Below are positions 1 to 6,200 of a stretch of DNA of 15,948 nucleotides, piece after piece. This DNA is from Holosporales bacterium. Lineage in GTDB: Bacteria; Pseudomonadota; Alphaproteobacteria; BNTO01. The DNA is taken from NCBI GenBank assembly GCA_031270515.1, contig JAISXM010000029.1:1-15948 (forward strand), given 5' to 3'. Position 1 is the stretch's first letter, and every line of letters starts with the position of its first letter. The notes beneath the pieces were generated by a model. That model did not search any database, was not told the DNA's origin, and saw nothing but the letters and a program-made list of their open reading frames with translations. A program made the translations under genes and the position numbers.

Positions 1-230
1 TCGATATCCAGCTGAGTTCCGTCGTCGATGGTTGCTCTTACATCCAAACGATTGGATTTGCCATCGTGCCTTGTTTTGCAAATGTCTGTGTTGCCCAGAG
101 TAAGATTTTTTACTACTGGGTTCCCTTTGAACAAAGAGTTCAAAAACGAGATGAGCAACGGCTCTTTGCCTTCCACACCAAAGATATTCTTGAAAACAAA
201 GTCAATTTGCGGGCTTAACAACGAAGACAT
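1..230 (-). CDS. Rpn family recombination-promoting nuclease / PD-(D/E)XK transposase-like protein, N-terminal part (cut by window edge)
   Basis: An open frame starts at the ATG at 230-228 on the minus strand and runs off the window after 76 codons. The start of the protein reads MSSLLSPQIDFVFKNIFG, followed by LLISFLNSLF (about residues 25-34) and RLDVRATIDDGTQLDI (61-76). This order, D-F-V-F-K-x-I-F-G, then a L-I-S-F-L-N helix, then an L-D-V-R-A-x-x-x-D-G strand, is the N-terminal signature of the Rpn/PDDEXK_2 family. Members are DNA endonucleases that promote recombination and are often annotated as transposases. The Asp in LDVRA would be the first catalytic acidic residue; the E-x-Q part lies outside the window. 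No good Shine-Dalgarno is seen. A perfect TATAAT lies 37 bp upstream of the start. Whether the gene is complete cannot be known. Confidence 0.8.
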   Translation of the reverse strand, partial: MSSLLSPQIDFVFKNIFGVEGKEPLLISFLNSLFKGNPVVKNLTLGNTDICKTRHDGKSNRLDVRATIDDGTQLDI

Positions 231-266
231 CGCACATCCCAAAATGCTGTCATACCACTACTGTTG

Positions 267-296
267 ATTATACACGATACCTGTCCATAAAAACAA
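267..296 (-). promoter_or_regulatory. possible promoter of the Rpn gene
   Basis: On the minus strand a perfect TATAAT (267-272) lies 18 bp downstream of TTGTTT (291-296). The -35-like hexamer is part of the arm of half-palindrome A, so the dispersed element may supply half of this promoter. The -35 match is poor (TTG plus A/T-rich bases), so confidence is low. Confidence 0.3.
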
Positions 297-315
297 TTTG
301 AACTTTTTTCCCTCA
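275..315. repeat. palindromic element copy A (solitary left half)
   Basis: Contains the outer end CGATACCTGTCC, the arm CATAAAAACAATTTGAA and the start of the loop (CCCTCA), all matching full copies B, C and F. The facing right arm is missing, so this is a decayed or truncated copy. It sits 45 bp upstream of the Rpn start codon. Confidence 0.75.
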
Positions 316-532
316 AGGCCTACGTGTGAATATTTTTGGTCGCAGCATATTGCAATTGGAACTACGTTTGCAACATTTTGGGGCGTATCCCTTGGATTGT
401 CGGCAGCGAATAAAGATAAAGAGAAATGGACAAAAAAAAGAAGAGAAGATTAAATGTATCGCTTCTTCAGTGCAGACGAAGGACGATGATCTTTATATTC
501 ACAGGAGGGCAACTTATACATGAACTATGAGA
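316..532. other. non-coding stretch between half-element A and element B
   Basis: No gene is recognised. An open plus-strand frame at 326-523 is Lys/Arg-rich, has no known motif and no convincing ribosome site. A tiny frame at 520-576 has a strong Shine-Dalgarno-like AGGAGGG at 503-509 and reads into element B as MNYESIPVHKNKLNFYPH. It is noted as possible but unproven. Confidence 0.4.
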
Positions 533-627
533 GTATACCGGTCCATAAAAACAAGTTGAATTTTTATCCTCACTAAGCCTTGTAAGACAACGAAGTTCAA
601 ATTGTTTGTTATGGGGACCCAGAGTAT
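533..627. repeat. palindromic element copy B (full)
   Basis: The left part reads GTATACCGGTCCATAAAAAC, followed by AAGTTGAA. The right arm is TTCAAATTGTTTGTTATGGG, followed by GACCCAGAGTAT. The arms pair over roughly 20-25 bp around a loop containing CCTCACTAAGCCTTGTAAGACAACG. It lies 70 bp past the stop of the minus-strand gene at 697-1356, so it could end or protect that transcript. Confidence 0.9.
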
Positions 628-696
628 TTCGGGCATGTAGGGTGCTAGAGGCTGTAACGCAGCAATCCCACAACTCCGCAAAACGACACACACGCC

Positions 697-1356
697 CTAA
701 AACGGAATCCCCAAATGACTGTTACTCCGCACATTTGTTTCACCGATACCGAATCCTGCAATGGAACCATCCTGGCCAAACACCGTAACCATCGTCAATT
801 TTTGCTGAATATTGCAATGCAATATCAATCGGTCAAGCTGTTGCTGAAAGCGCGTAATGCGGCATCCTGTAAAAACAACTGTCTGCAAAATATGAAACGT
901 CCCATCCACGAATCCCAATCGCACCAACGTTATGCAGTCAATTAACGTGCCCTTGTACATAGCCTCCTCCGCAGTTGCCGCAAACGCCCCACTCGGGATC
1001 ATCAACACAAGCGGAGAATGGTGCATGTTGGCCGTTGACATCAGCGCAGCATCCACATCCCCGCGCACATAGTGCGACAACTCCGCATTCCAACCGAACA
1101 GCTCCGTAAACGAGCCCATCTTTTTCACAGAAGAATATGCTTGGATTTTGTCGAAAAGCATAGCGAGCAAGCGCTCCCCCAGGCCAATAGACATAGCAAG
1201 GGTACCAGCAATCATGGCGATGCTTAGCGTACTAAAACTGACCATCCACTCTGGCGTTCGCTTTTGCATGCCATGGTCTTGTGGATGCGTATTAACGGTG
1301 GGAATCGTTTCTTTGCGGCGCCCCGGAATGCGTACGATTATAGGCTGATGTCCCAT
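697..1356 (-). CDS. uncharacterised protein, possible Hcp/tube-fold protein with a hydrophobic segment
   Basis: A 219-codon frame that I do not firmly recognise. Residues 1-37 are polar and basic. Residues 38-68 (MVSFSTLSIAMIAGTLAMSI onward) are strongly hydrophobic and could be one membrane segment. Residues 114-205 alternate hydrophobic and polar residues like a beta-rich domain. They include SPLVLMIPSGAF, EEAMYKGTLIDCITLVRLG and TVVFTGCRITRF. A helix ending in a Gly, followed by x-I-x-x-I-x-L-x-R and then a second strand pair, recalls the Hcp (TssD) tube protein of type VI secretion, but several conserved Hcp positions cannot be matched. It is transcribed divergently from the LRR gene at 1618 across a 261-bp gap, and palindrome B follows its 3' end. 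The ATG has no strong ribosome site (AGGGG about 16 nt upstream). The coding call is fairly sure; the function is a guess. Confidence 0.6.
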   Translation of the reverse strand: MGHQPIIVRIPGRRKETIPTVNTHPQDHGMQKRTPEWMVSFSTLSIAMIAGTLAMSIGLGERLLAMLFDKIQAYSSVKKMGSFTELFGWNAELSHYVRGDVDAALMSTANMHHSPLVLMIPSGAFAATAEEAMYKGTLIDCITLVRLGFVDGTFHILQTVVFTGCRITRFQQQLDRLILHCNIQQKLTMVTVFGQDGSIAGFGIGETNVRSNSHLGIPF

Positions 1357-1507
1357 ACTTACACTAAATGCCCCTAATGAGAAATATGCGCATTCAGTCT
1401 AGCGAAATATTTAATTGCGCGCAAAATGCGACAAAAATTCGGCAAAATGTCACAAAAATGTGGAGATCTGTCACAAAGGCGGAACTGATCAACGCGGAAC
1501 TGAATAT

Positions 1508-1543
1508 CTTAACATTATCGCTCCTCTTAACATTATGGCTCCC
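1508..1543 (+). repeat. 18-bp tandem repeat, two copies, in the divergent intergenic region
   Basis: CTTAACATTATCGCTCCT (1508-1525) is followed at once by CTTAACATTATGGCTCCC (1526-1543). It lies in the 1357-1617 gap between two divergent genes. The gap also holds degenerate CACAAAAAT-type repeats (about 1420-1480). An open frame at 1415-1621 spans the gap and overlaps the next start as ATGA. It may be an upstream leader frame, but nothing in its sequence looks conserved. Confidence 0.7.
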
Positions 1544-1617
1544 GTGATCGACGAGAAAACAGCTATTGACGTCAGTCCGGGATACAGATATAACTCCGGA
1601 ATGAGTCAAATTAACCA

Positions 1618-3153
1618 ATGAATACTTACATGCAGCTATTAAAAAAAATATTATTCGCCGGAATTTGTTCTATTACGACAAATTCTTTGCTCATTGCTGG
1701 CAGATTGATGTTTCACTTGCCCCCAAATACTGATCCTAGCGCTGTCTCTGTTAATATAGTTGATACCCCTACCTACCAATTAATCGGACGCATATCTCCT
1801 ATGAATAAAGTTCATCTTCTGTTAGGAGCGCATATATGCTGGCATAATGATGATTACGGCAATCCTTTGCCGACAAAAGGCTTATGCGTCAGGAAACAAG
1901 ACGGAGCAATTGTAAACGGAAATCCCGCCTACTTCGAATTTGTCGTATTTGAGTATTTTCCTCCTAGCTTTGAAGTTGTGTCTGCAAATAATCCAAATAG
2001 GAAAGAGCTGATAATAGGTTTAGATTGCTTGCCAGGTATTAGAAATACACTTCGGTGTGTGATACTGCCCCTTGGAGCAACACTTTACGATAACGCATTT
2101 AGCAAATGCGCCAAGCTGGAAGTTGTCGTTTTGCAGACGGATTCGCAGCGAATTGGAAGATCGTGCTTTTCTAAATGCACTTCGTTAGAACACATATATG
2201 TCCCGGACTCGGTAATACAGATTGGTTCCTGCGCTTTTAAAGGATGTAGCAAATTACGATATGTTCGCTTGTCGTCTAAACTTAACAAAATTGCAAAGCA
2301 ATTGTTCCAATCTTGTAAGTCATTGAATAACGTCGAACTGCCAGCACAGATAGCAAAAATTAGTGACTTCGCTTTCTACAAATGTAAATTGTTGCAACAT
2401 ATTAGCTTCCCACAGGGACTAGCAAAGATTGGAGCACACGCATTCGGATATACGAATTTGTACGCGTTTCCGCGGCTTCCATCGCTTCAGAGCATCGATG
2501 ATTGTGTTTTTTTAGGTTGCACCGAATTAGTGGATGTAACATTTTCTCAATCATTGATGACCATAGGGAGTTCTGCTTTTAGTGGCTGCACTCGCTTAAT
2601 GAGTGTAACGTTTCCGTCATCATTGAAAATGATATGGAGGTATGCATTCCATAGATGTACTAGTTTAACTCGCGTAACGTTTGAAAACCCATTGAAGAGT
2701 GCCCCCGAATTGACCATATACGAGTCAGCATTTTCTGAGTGTATTCAGCTAGCATCGATCACATTTCCAGTTCGCCTCTTTAAAATAGGATCACGTGCAT
2801 TTAGGATGTGTTATCGTCTGAAAGAAGTATTGTTCAGTAACCCTACGAAAACTGCTTCAACGCAGCAGGAATTAGAGCAGCAGGAATTAGAAGTGATTTT
2901 GGACACTGAAGCATTTTCATTCTGCCCTATTGGTTATATGCAGATAGAAGCGAATGTATATCTAGGATCTGCTGTATTCAGCCTGACGCAAGGTAAGTCT
3001 ACAGTTGTAGATGTAGGCGGCGACTGCTTCGTGCGGGCACTCTGTCGTCGTCAATTATATCCAAGAGTAAATCAAGTATTTTTGCACATAAAGCCAAAAG
3101 GCTTAAAAAAGAAGAGACAAGAAAATGAATTCGCCGACTATACCTACCCATAA
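1618..3153 (+). CDS. secreted BspA-type leucine-rich-repeat (LRR_5) protein
   Basis: 511 residues. The N-terminus (basic LLKK, then hydrophobic ILFAGICSITTNSLLIAG, to about residue 28) looks like a signal peptide, so export is likely. From about residue 145 to 410 the protein is a run of 23-24-residue LRR_5 repeats of the form L-x-x-V-x-F-P-x-S-L-x-x-I-G-x-x-A-F-x-x-C-x-x-L. Examples are SVTFPSSLKMIWRYAFHRC and SITFPVRLFKIGSRAFRMC. This is the BspA/Treponema pallidum LRR family, known from surface adhesins and host-interaction proteins. A 15-bp tandem repeat at 2863-2892 encodes QQELE twice. The tail is basic (KPKGLKKKRQ), and the final YTYP plus the TAA stop lie inside palindrome C, so the original C-terminus may have been replaced. 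Starting at codon 5 (ATG at 1630) is an alternative. Binding partner unknown. Confidence 0.85.
   Translation: MNTYMQLLKKILFAGICSITTNSLLIAGRLMFHLPPNTDPSAVSVNIVDTPTYQLIGRISPMNKVHLLLGAHICWHNDDYGNPLPTKGLCVRKQDGAIVNGNPAYFEFVVFEYFPPSFEVVSANNPNRKELIIGLDCLPGIRNTLRCVILPLGATLYDNAFSKCAKLEVVVLQTDSQRIGRSCFSKCTSLEHIYVPDSVIQIGSCAFKGCSKLRYVRLSSKLNKIAKQLFQSCKSLNNVELPAQIAKISDFAFYKCKLLQHISFPQGLAKIGAHAFGYTNLYAFPRLPSLQSIDDCVFLGCTELVDVTFSQSLMTIGSSAFSGCTRLMSVTFPSSLKMIWRYAFHRCTSLTRVTFENPLKSAPELTIYESAFSECIQLASITFPVRLFKIGSRAFRMCYRLKEVLFSNPTKTASTQQELEQQELEVILDTEAFSFCPIGYMQIEANVYLGSAVFSLTQGKSTVVDVGGDCFVRALCRRQLYPRVNQVFLHIKPKGLKKKRQENEFADYTYP
2863..2892 (+). repeat. 15-bp in-frame tandem repeat in the LRR gene
   Basis: CAGCAGGAATTAGAG is followed by CAGCAGGAATTAGAA. 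It encodes QQELE-QQELE and inserts a short charged stretch between two LRR modules. Confidence 0.85.
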
Positions 3154-3233
3154 AAACAATTTGAACTTTTACCCTCACCTAAGCCGTATAATACAACGAG
3201 CTTCAAATTGTTTGTTCTGGGGACCCGGTATAC
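3138..3233. repeat. palindromic element copy C (full), overlapping the LRR stop codon
   Basis: The left arm CCCATAAAAACAATTTGAA and the right arm TTCAAATTGTTTGTTCTGGG are framed by CTATACC and GGTATAC ends. The TAA stop of the LRR gene (3151-3153) is the TAA in CCATAAAAAC. In the alternative frame (CAT AAA AAC) the whole copy is open and reads HKNNLNFYPHLSRIIQRASN then CLFWGPG, the same peptide frame as copy F. Confidence 0.9.
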
Positions 3234-3272
3234 TTTTTACATCATTAGGAAAAATTATTAAGCCGCTTCTGG

Positions 3273-3383
3273 GTATCGGGGCCCCATAAAAAAACAAGTT
3301 GAAACTCGTTGAAATGCAATGCTCGTTGAAACGCAATGCTTTGCGGTAACAAGAGTTCAAGTTGTTTTTATGGGCAGGGGTCG
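3273..3383. repeat. palindromic element copy D (full, with an internal 17-bp duplication)
   Basis: The arms CCCCATAAAAAAACAAGTTG and TTCAAGTTGTTTTTATGGGC face each other. The loop contains CTCGTTGAAATGCAATG (3305-3321) directly followed by CTCGTTGAAACGCAATG (3322-3338). It ends 33 bp past the stop of the phosphoesterase gene at 3417-5738. The flank TCGTTCCCTTAACCGTTT (3381-3398) recurs next to element E (6034-6051), so D and E sit at matching places after the two paralogs. Confidence 0.85.
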
Positions 3384-3416
3384 TTCCCTTAACCGTTTAA
3401 AAGTCAGCCCACCTAT

Positions 3417-5738
3417 TTATTTCTTCGCCACATTTTGCTGATTTTCATATATTTTTGCGCAGTCTTTAAGGATAAGCCTGTCCCATTCAGACATATTTGC
3501 ACAAACCACTGGTTTGCCATTTGCTTTTTGCACACATTCCTTTGCCCGTGCGACCGACTCCCAAAGTGGCGCAAGTGCTTTAGGAGGCGTACTTCCTGCG
3601 TCTGATTGCATGCAGTGTATCGATCGAACTAAAGCAGATCTATATTTGTTTGACCCTTCGCACGTGACAATTTTTGCTACGTCAAGACAACGACGAATCA
3701 GATAGGCAAGATTCTGCCTGTATTCGCGAAATTCATCAGGAAAATGGTCTATAGCTCTGCAAAGCTCGCTGAATACAGTGAACCAGAAAAATACCGGAAA
3801 CTGAGCACAATAGTCAAAGCGACACTTGGTGCCATCTTCGTATTTGTACTGTCTTAACGTGTCAAAATACGATCGATTCATTGGATCAAATGTTGAAGGG
3901 TATAATAGAAATCCGCTGAGGAGATCAAATAGGTTTTTATTGGCAAAATCGTTAATGGCTAGTGTCGCATTTTTTAACGACCCGCCTATTTTCAGATGAT
4001 CTGCAATTCCCTTTAAATTTGCGCAATCCCATAGTTCCAGCTCTTCTGAGAAGCTATAGTGCCTTCGCAATGCGACTTTTGCAGTCATGAACACAGATTC
4101 AAATAATTTTGGCAAATATTCGGGATTTGTGGTGTCCTCCTGCGTAGCTGTAAATTTCGCGAGATCATCGTCTTTCGAAAAAACTTCAACAGTATCTGAA
4201 CCAGCGTGATCTAAAGCGAAGCCACATATATACTTATTGTATATTGACGGTGCAACCGCGGTATATGGGATTCCGTATCTTTTGTTATCCTCTGCTGTCA
4301 TGTATGCATTTTTTTTGACCGCATACAGGTGATGATAATGTCCACACGCTAATCCAAAGCGCAATCGCTTGATAATATCCGGGGATACGCGCACAATTGA
4401 AAATAATTCAGTCATCCTCTCAACAAACACGAGCACTTTTGTGCGGTGTTCATGCGCTGCAAAAACAACGTTAAGTGTACCTGTTGGATTTTTGCGTGCC
4501 AAATCTTCGAGAGACAGTTTAAGTAAATATGCTGTATCCAACGCTGCGCGATTGGGGCTACCATTAACTTCCCACGGAGTATATTCGTTCTGGATTGAAC
4601 GCACTGTTGCTGCATGACTTGACAGCGTCAAGCGTGGAGTGTAAGATAGACCTCTACAACTTAAGCGGCCAGAGGAGTACACTTTGCCAAAATCACGCAA
4701 CAACTGATCTGGATACCCTTTGCGCTCGCGATCAATGTCAAAATTAAACAACGCGGTAGAATAGTCCCGCTTAAATATATTATTGACTTGAGGATCTCGG
4801 TGCGTTGGAAAATTCATCGAATACGGGAAGAATAGAGTGTTGCCTAGAATACAACCGTGGTGAATATTGCCGCGCTGGAACTTCTCTTGTAAGCCGTGCT
4901 TTAAGTTGAAAAGAATATTTATGTTGTCGTCGTTACAATTATTCAAGTAAGAAGAAACCCCTGCAGTCACGTCTTCGTCATCCTGAAGTGAGTGAAGGTC
5001 ATGGTTCCCGAAGGCGACAAAAACATTTCCGTTGAACAGCGTTTTTAATTCTTTTAGCCAGTCTCGTGTGTCCGGAGATGACAACTCAACCTGTTCCCCG
5101 GAGGATTTCCTGCCGTTCAGCACTAAGGGAACACTAGTATATTTACTTTGTAAATCTCCACTGATGACGAGTGCAACTGGGCATCTATTATTCACGACAT
5201 CCAAAGCTTCGCGTAAGTGAGCAACAACTGGCGCGTAAGATTGCGCAAAACCATGCGAGTCCGCCAATAGGAAAACGAGGATTTTCCCGCGATGAGCATT
5301 CTTATTTAAAAAATTGTTCATATTGAATTCTGATATATCAAACGAAGATTTGTGCACCGTGATGTTAAATTCGTCATTTACCTCATCTATTCCAATGTCG
5401 CCGTCGGCATTTCCTGTCGTCGCTTTGGTTTCGCCCTCTCCATCTTCTGGATCTGATATGTCCAAGCGTTCTCCAATAAAGTTTATATTGGTCTCACTTT
5501 CATCTGCGATTCGATTTGGTTTAACTGTACTGTGTCCGCATATACTGAACAATCCAAATACGATACCGGGTATCCACAGTAAACGATTTGAAGTTCGTTG
5601 CGGCACAATGTTTTTTGAGGGACAAAAATTGTCTTTGTAAGAAGCTATCGACGCTATGTTTTGGGATCGAATATTGCTGTGATCACATAGCGTGATCTGC
5701 GCCCTTGTCTTCTCTAATGAAGAGGATTTAATAGTCAT
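3417..5738 (-). CDS. calcineurin-like metallophosphoesterase-fold protein, catalytic motifs intact
   Basis: 773 residues. The calcineurin-like metallophosphoesterase motifs appear in order: D-S-H (160-162, in LVFLLADSHG), G-D (194-195, in LVISGDL), G-N-H-D (244-247, in VAFGNHD), a later His pair (429 and 431, in FAAHEH) and G-H-Y-H (466-469). These bind two metals and hydrolyse phosphoesters; the substrate is unknown. About 300 residues follow the domain and match nothing I know. Residues about 35-58 are encoded by a palindromic element, and residues 52-68 (RLLWIPGIVFGLFSICG) form a hydrophobic stretch that could be a membrane anchor or late signal. An in-frame TAG lies 9 nt before the ATG, so this is the longest start; no Shine-Dalgarno is seen. 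It is the downstream member of a tandem pair with 6201-8549, and its upstream 65 bp is nearly identical to that gene's. Role in host interaction is inference. Confidence 0.85.
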   Translation of the reverse strand: MTIKSSSLEKTRAQITLCDHSNIRSQNIASIASYKDNFCPSKNIVPQRTSNRLLWIPGIVFGLFSICGHSTVKPNRIADESETNINFIGERLDISDPEDGEGETKATTGNADGDIGIDEVNDEFNITVHKSSFDISEFNMNNFLNKNAHRGKILVFLLADSHGFAQSYAPVVAHLREALDVVNNRCPVALVISGDLQSKYTSVPLVLNGRKSSGEQVELSSPDTRDWLKELKTLFNGNVFVAFGNHDLHSLQDDEDVTAGVSSYLNNCNDDNINILFNLKHGLQEKFQRGNIHHGCILGNTLFFPYSMNFPTHRDPQVNNIFKRDYSTALFNFDIDRERKGYPDQLLRDFGKVYSSGRLSCRGLSYTPRLTLSSHAATVRSIQNEYTPWEVNGSPNRAALDTAYLLKLSLEDLARKNPTGTLNVVFAAHEHRTKVLVFVERMTELFSIVRVSPDIIKRLRFGLACGHYHHLYAVKKNAYMTAEDNKRYGIPYTAVAPSIYNKYICGFALDHAGSDTVEVFSKDDDLAKFTATQEDTTNPEYLPKLFESVFMTAKVALRRHYSFSEELELWDCANLKGIADHLKIGGSLKNATLAINDFANKNLFDLLSGFLLYPSTFDPMNRSYFDTLRQYKYEDGTKCRFDYCAQFPVFFWFTVFSELCRAIDHFPDEFREYRQNLAYLIRRCLDVAKIVTCEGSNKYRSALVRSIHCMQSDAGSTPPKALAPLWESVARAKECVQKANGKPVVCANMSEWDRLILKDCAKIYENQQNVAKK
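5562..5640 (-). repeat. palindromic element inside the coding region of the intact phosphoesterase
   Basis: On the minus strand, CAACGAACTTCAAATCGTTT (followed by ACTGTGGATACCCGGTAT) nearly matches the right half of element F (CAACGAATTTCAAATCGTTT, followed by ATTATGGGAACCCGGGCT). A decayed left arm, ACAAAGACAATTT, lies about 30 bp before it. It is read in the same frame as the open frame of F: PQRTSNRLLWIPG here, LQRISNRLLWEPG in F. Confidence 0.8.
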
Positions 5739-5803
5739 AAGGAGCTAAATATTAGTATTCACTCCCCATCATTTTATCGTATATAAGGTTAATTAATTAT
5801 AAA
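5739..5803 (-). promoter_or_regulatory. conserved 5' block upstream of the phosphoesterase gene (copy 1)
   Basis: The 65 bp before the start codon match 8550-8614 with only about three differences, then the two sequences part abruptly. The block is A/T-rich (TTATATACGATAAAAT, TTAATTAATTATAA) and probably holds the promoter. A TAAAAT (complement of 5771-5776) is a candidate -10, with no clear -35. GGGGAG lies about 25 nt before the start, too far for a normal ribosome site. Confidence 0.5.
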
Positions 5804-5849
5804 TCTAAAACTCACGAGAATCCCATTGATGACTTTACTTTCCCCACAG

Positions 5850-6034
5850 GTATACTTGCCCATAAAAACGATTTGAATCTTGGTCAATAGCAAAACTTTG
5901 CATTATAGCTAAGCACCATGAAAAACCAGCGCAGCCTTTGCTTCATTCACAATATTTCTAAAGCAAGGCGCTGTGAGGTTTTTATGGTGTTTAGCTATAT
6001 AACGAATTTCAAATTGTTTGTTATAGGAAGGTAT
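5850..6034. repeat. palindromic element copy E with a second palindrome nested inside
   Basis: The outer arms are GCCCATAAAAACGATTTGAA (5859-5878) and TTCAAATTGTTTGTTATAGG (6008-6027). Between them a second inverted repeat of about 38 bp per arm lies at 5905-5943 and 5961-5998: ATAGCTAAGCACCATGAAAA onward pairs with the complement of TTTTTATGGTGTTTAGCTAT. The whole could fold into one long hairpin. It lies in the 462-bp gap between the two phosphoesterase paralogs, which otherwise has no gene. Confidence 0.85.
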
Positions 6035-6050
6035 CGTTCCCTTAACCGTT

Positions 6051-6200
6051 TCAAGGGCCCCCTCCTGCCTCCTGCTCCGCCCCGGCATCCTCCTGTTCGG
6101 TCCCGGCATCCTCCTGTTCGGTCCCGGCAACCTCCTGTTCGGTCCCGGCAACCTTATCCTGCTCCGCCCCGGCAGCCTTCTGCTCCTCCTTGGCAAGCGC
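6051..6200 (-). pseudogene. in-frame continuation of the phosphoesterase paralog beyond its stop: Glu/Gln/Gly-rich heptapeptide repeat
   Basis: Directly after the TAA stop (6201-6203) the same frame stays open for 49 codons to a TGA at 6051-6053. It reads ALAKEEQ, KAAGAEQ, DKVAGTEQ, EVAGTEQ, EDAGTEQ, EDAGAEQ, EAGGGP. The last codons of the annotated gene (LANEK-stop-A) look like a first diverged unit aligned with LAKEEQKA, which puts the stop opposite a Gln codon (CAG). So either the stop is a nonsense mutation in a repeat-bearing C-terminus, or the array grew 3' of the stop. Translation would need readthrough. Confidence 0.55.
6068..6197 (-). repeat. 21-bp tandem repeat array (about six units)
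   Basis: On the plus strand the units are CCTCCTGCTCCGCCCCGGCAT (6068-6088) and variants of CCTCCTGTTCGGTCCCGGCA plus T or A (6089-6109, 6110-6130, 6131-6151). A 24-bp unit (6152-6175) and a diverged unit (6176-6197) follow. All spacings are multiples of three except the edge unit. Its G/C content is much higher than its surroundings. Confidence 0.9.

Noticed and set aside
1415..1621. 68-codon frame overlapping the LRR start as ATGA
   Set aside because: The overlap suggests translational coupling, but the peptide is largely made of degenerate short repeats and there is no clear ribosome site, so I do not call it a gene.
3417..5738. Annotation as UshA-type 5'-nucleotidase
   Set aside because: The metallophosphoesterase motifs fit the superfamily, but no C-terminal 5'-nucleotidase domain is visible, so the substrate is left open.
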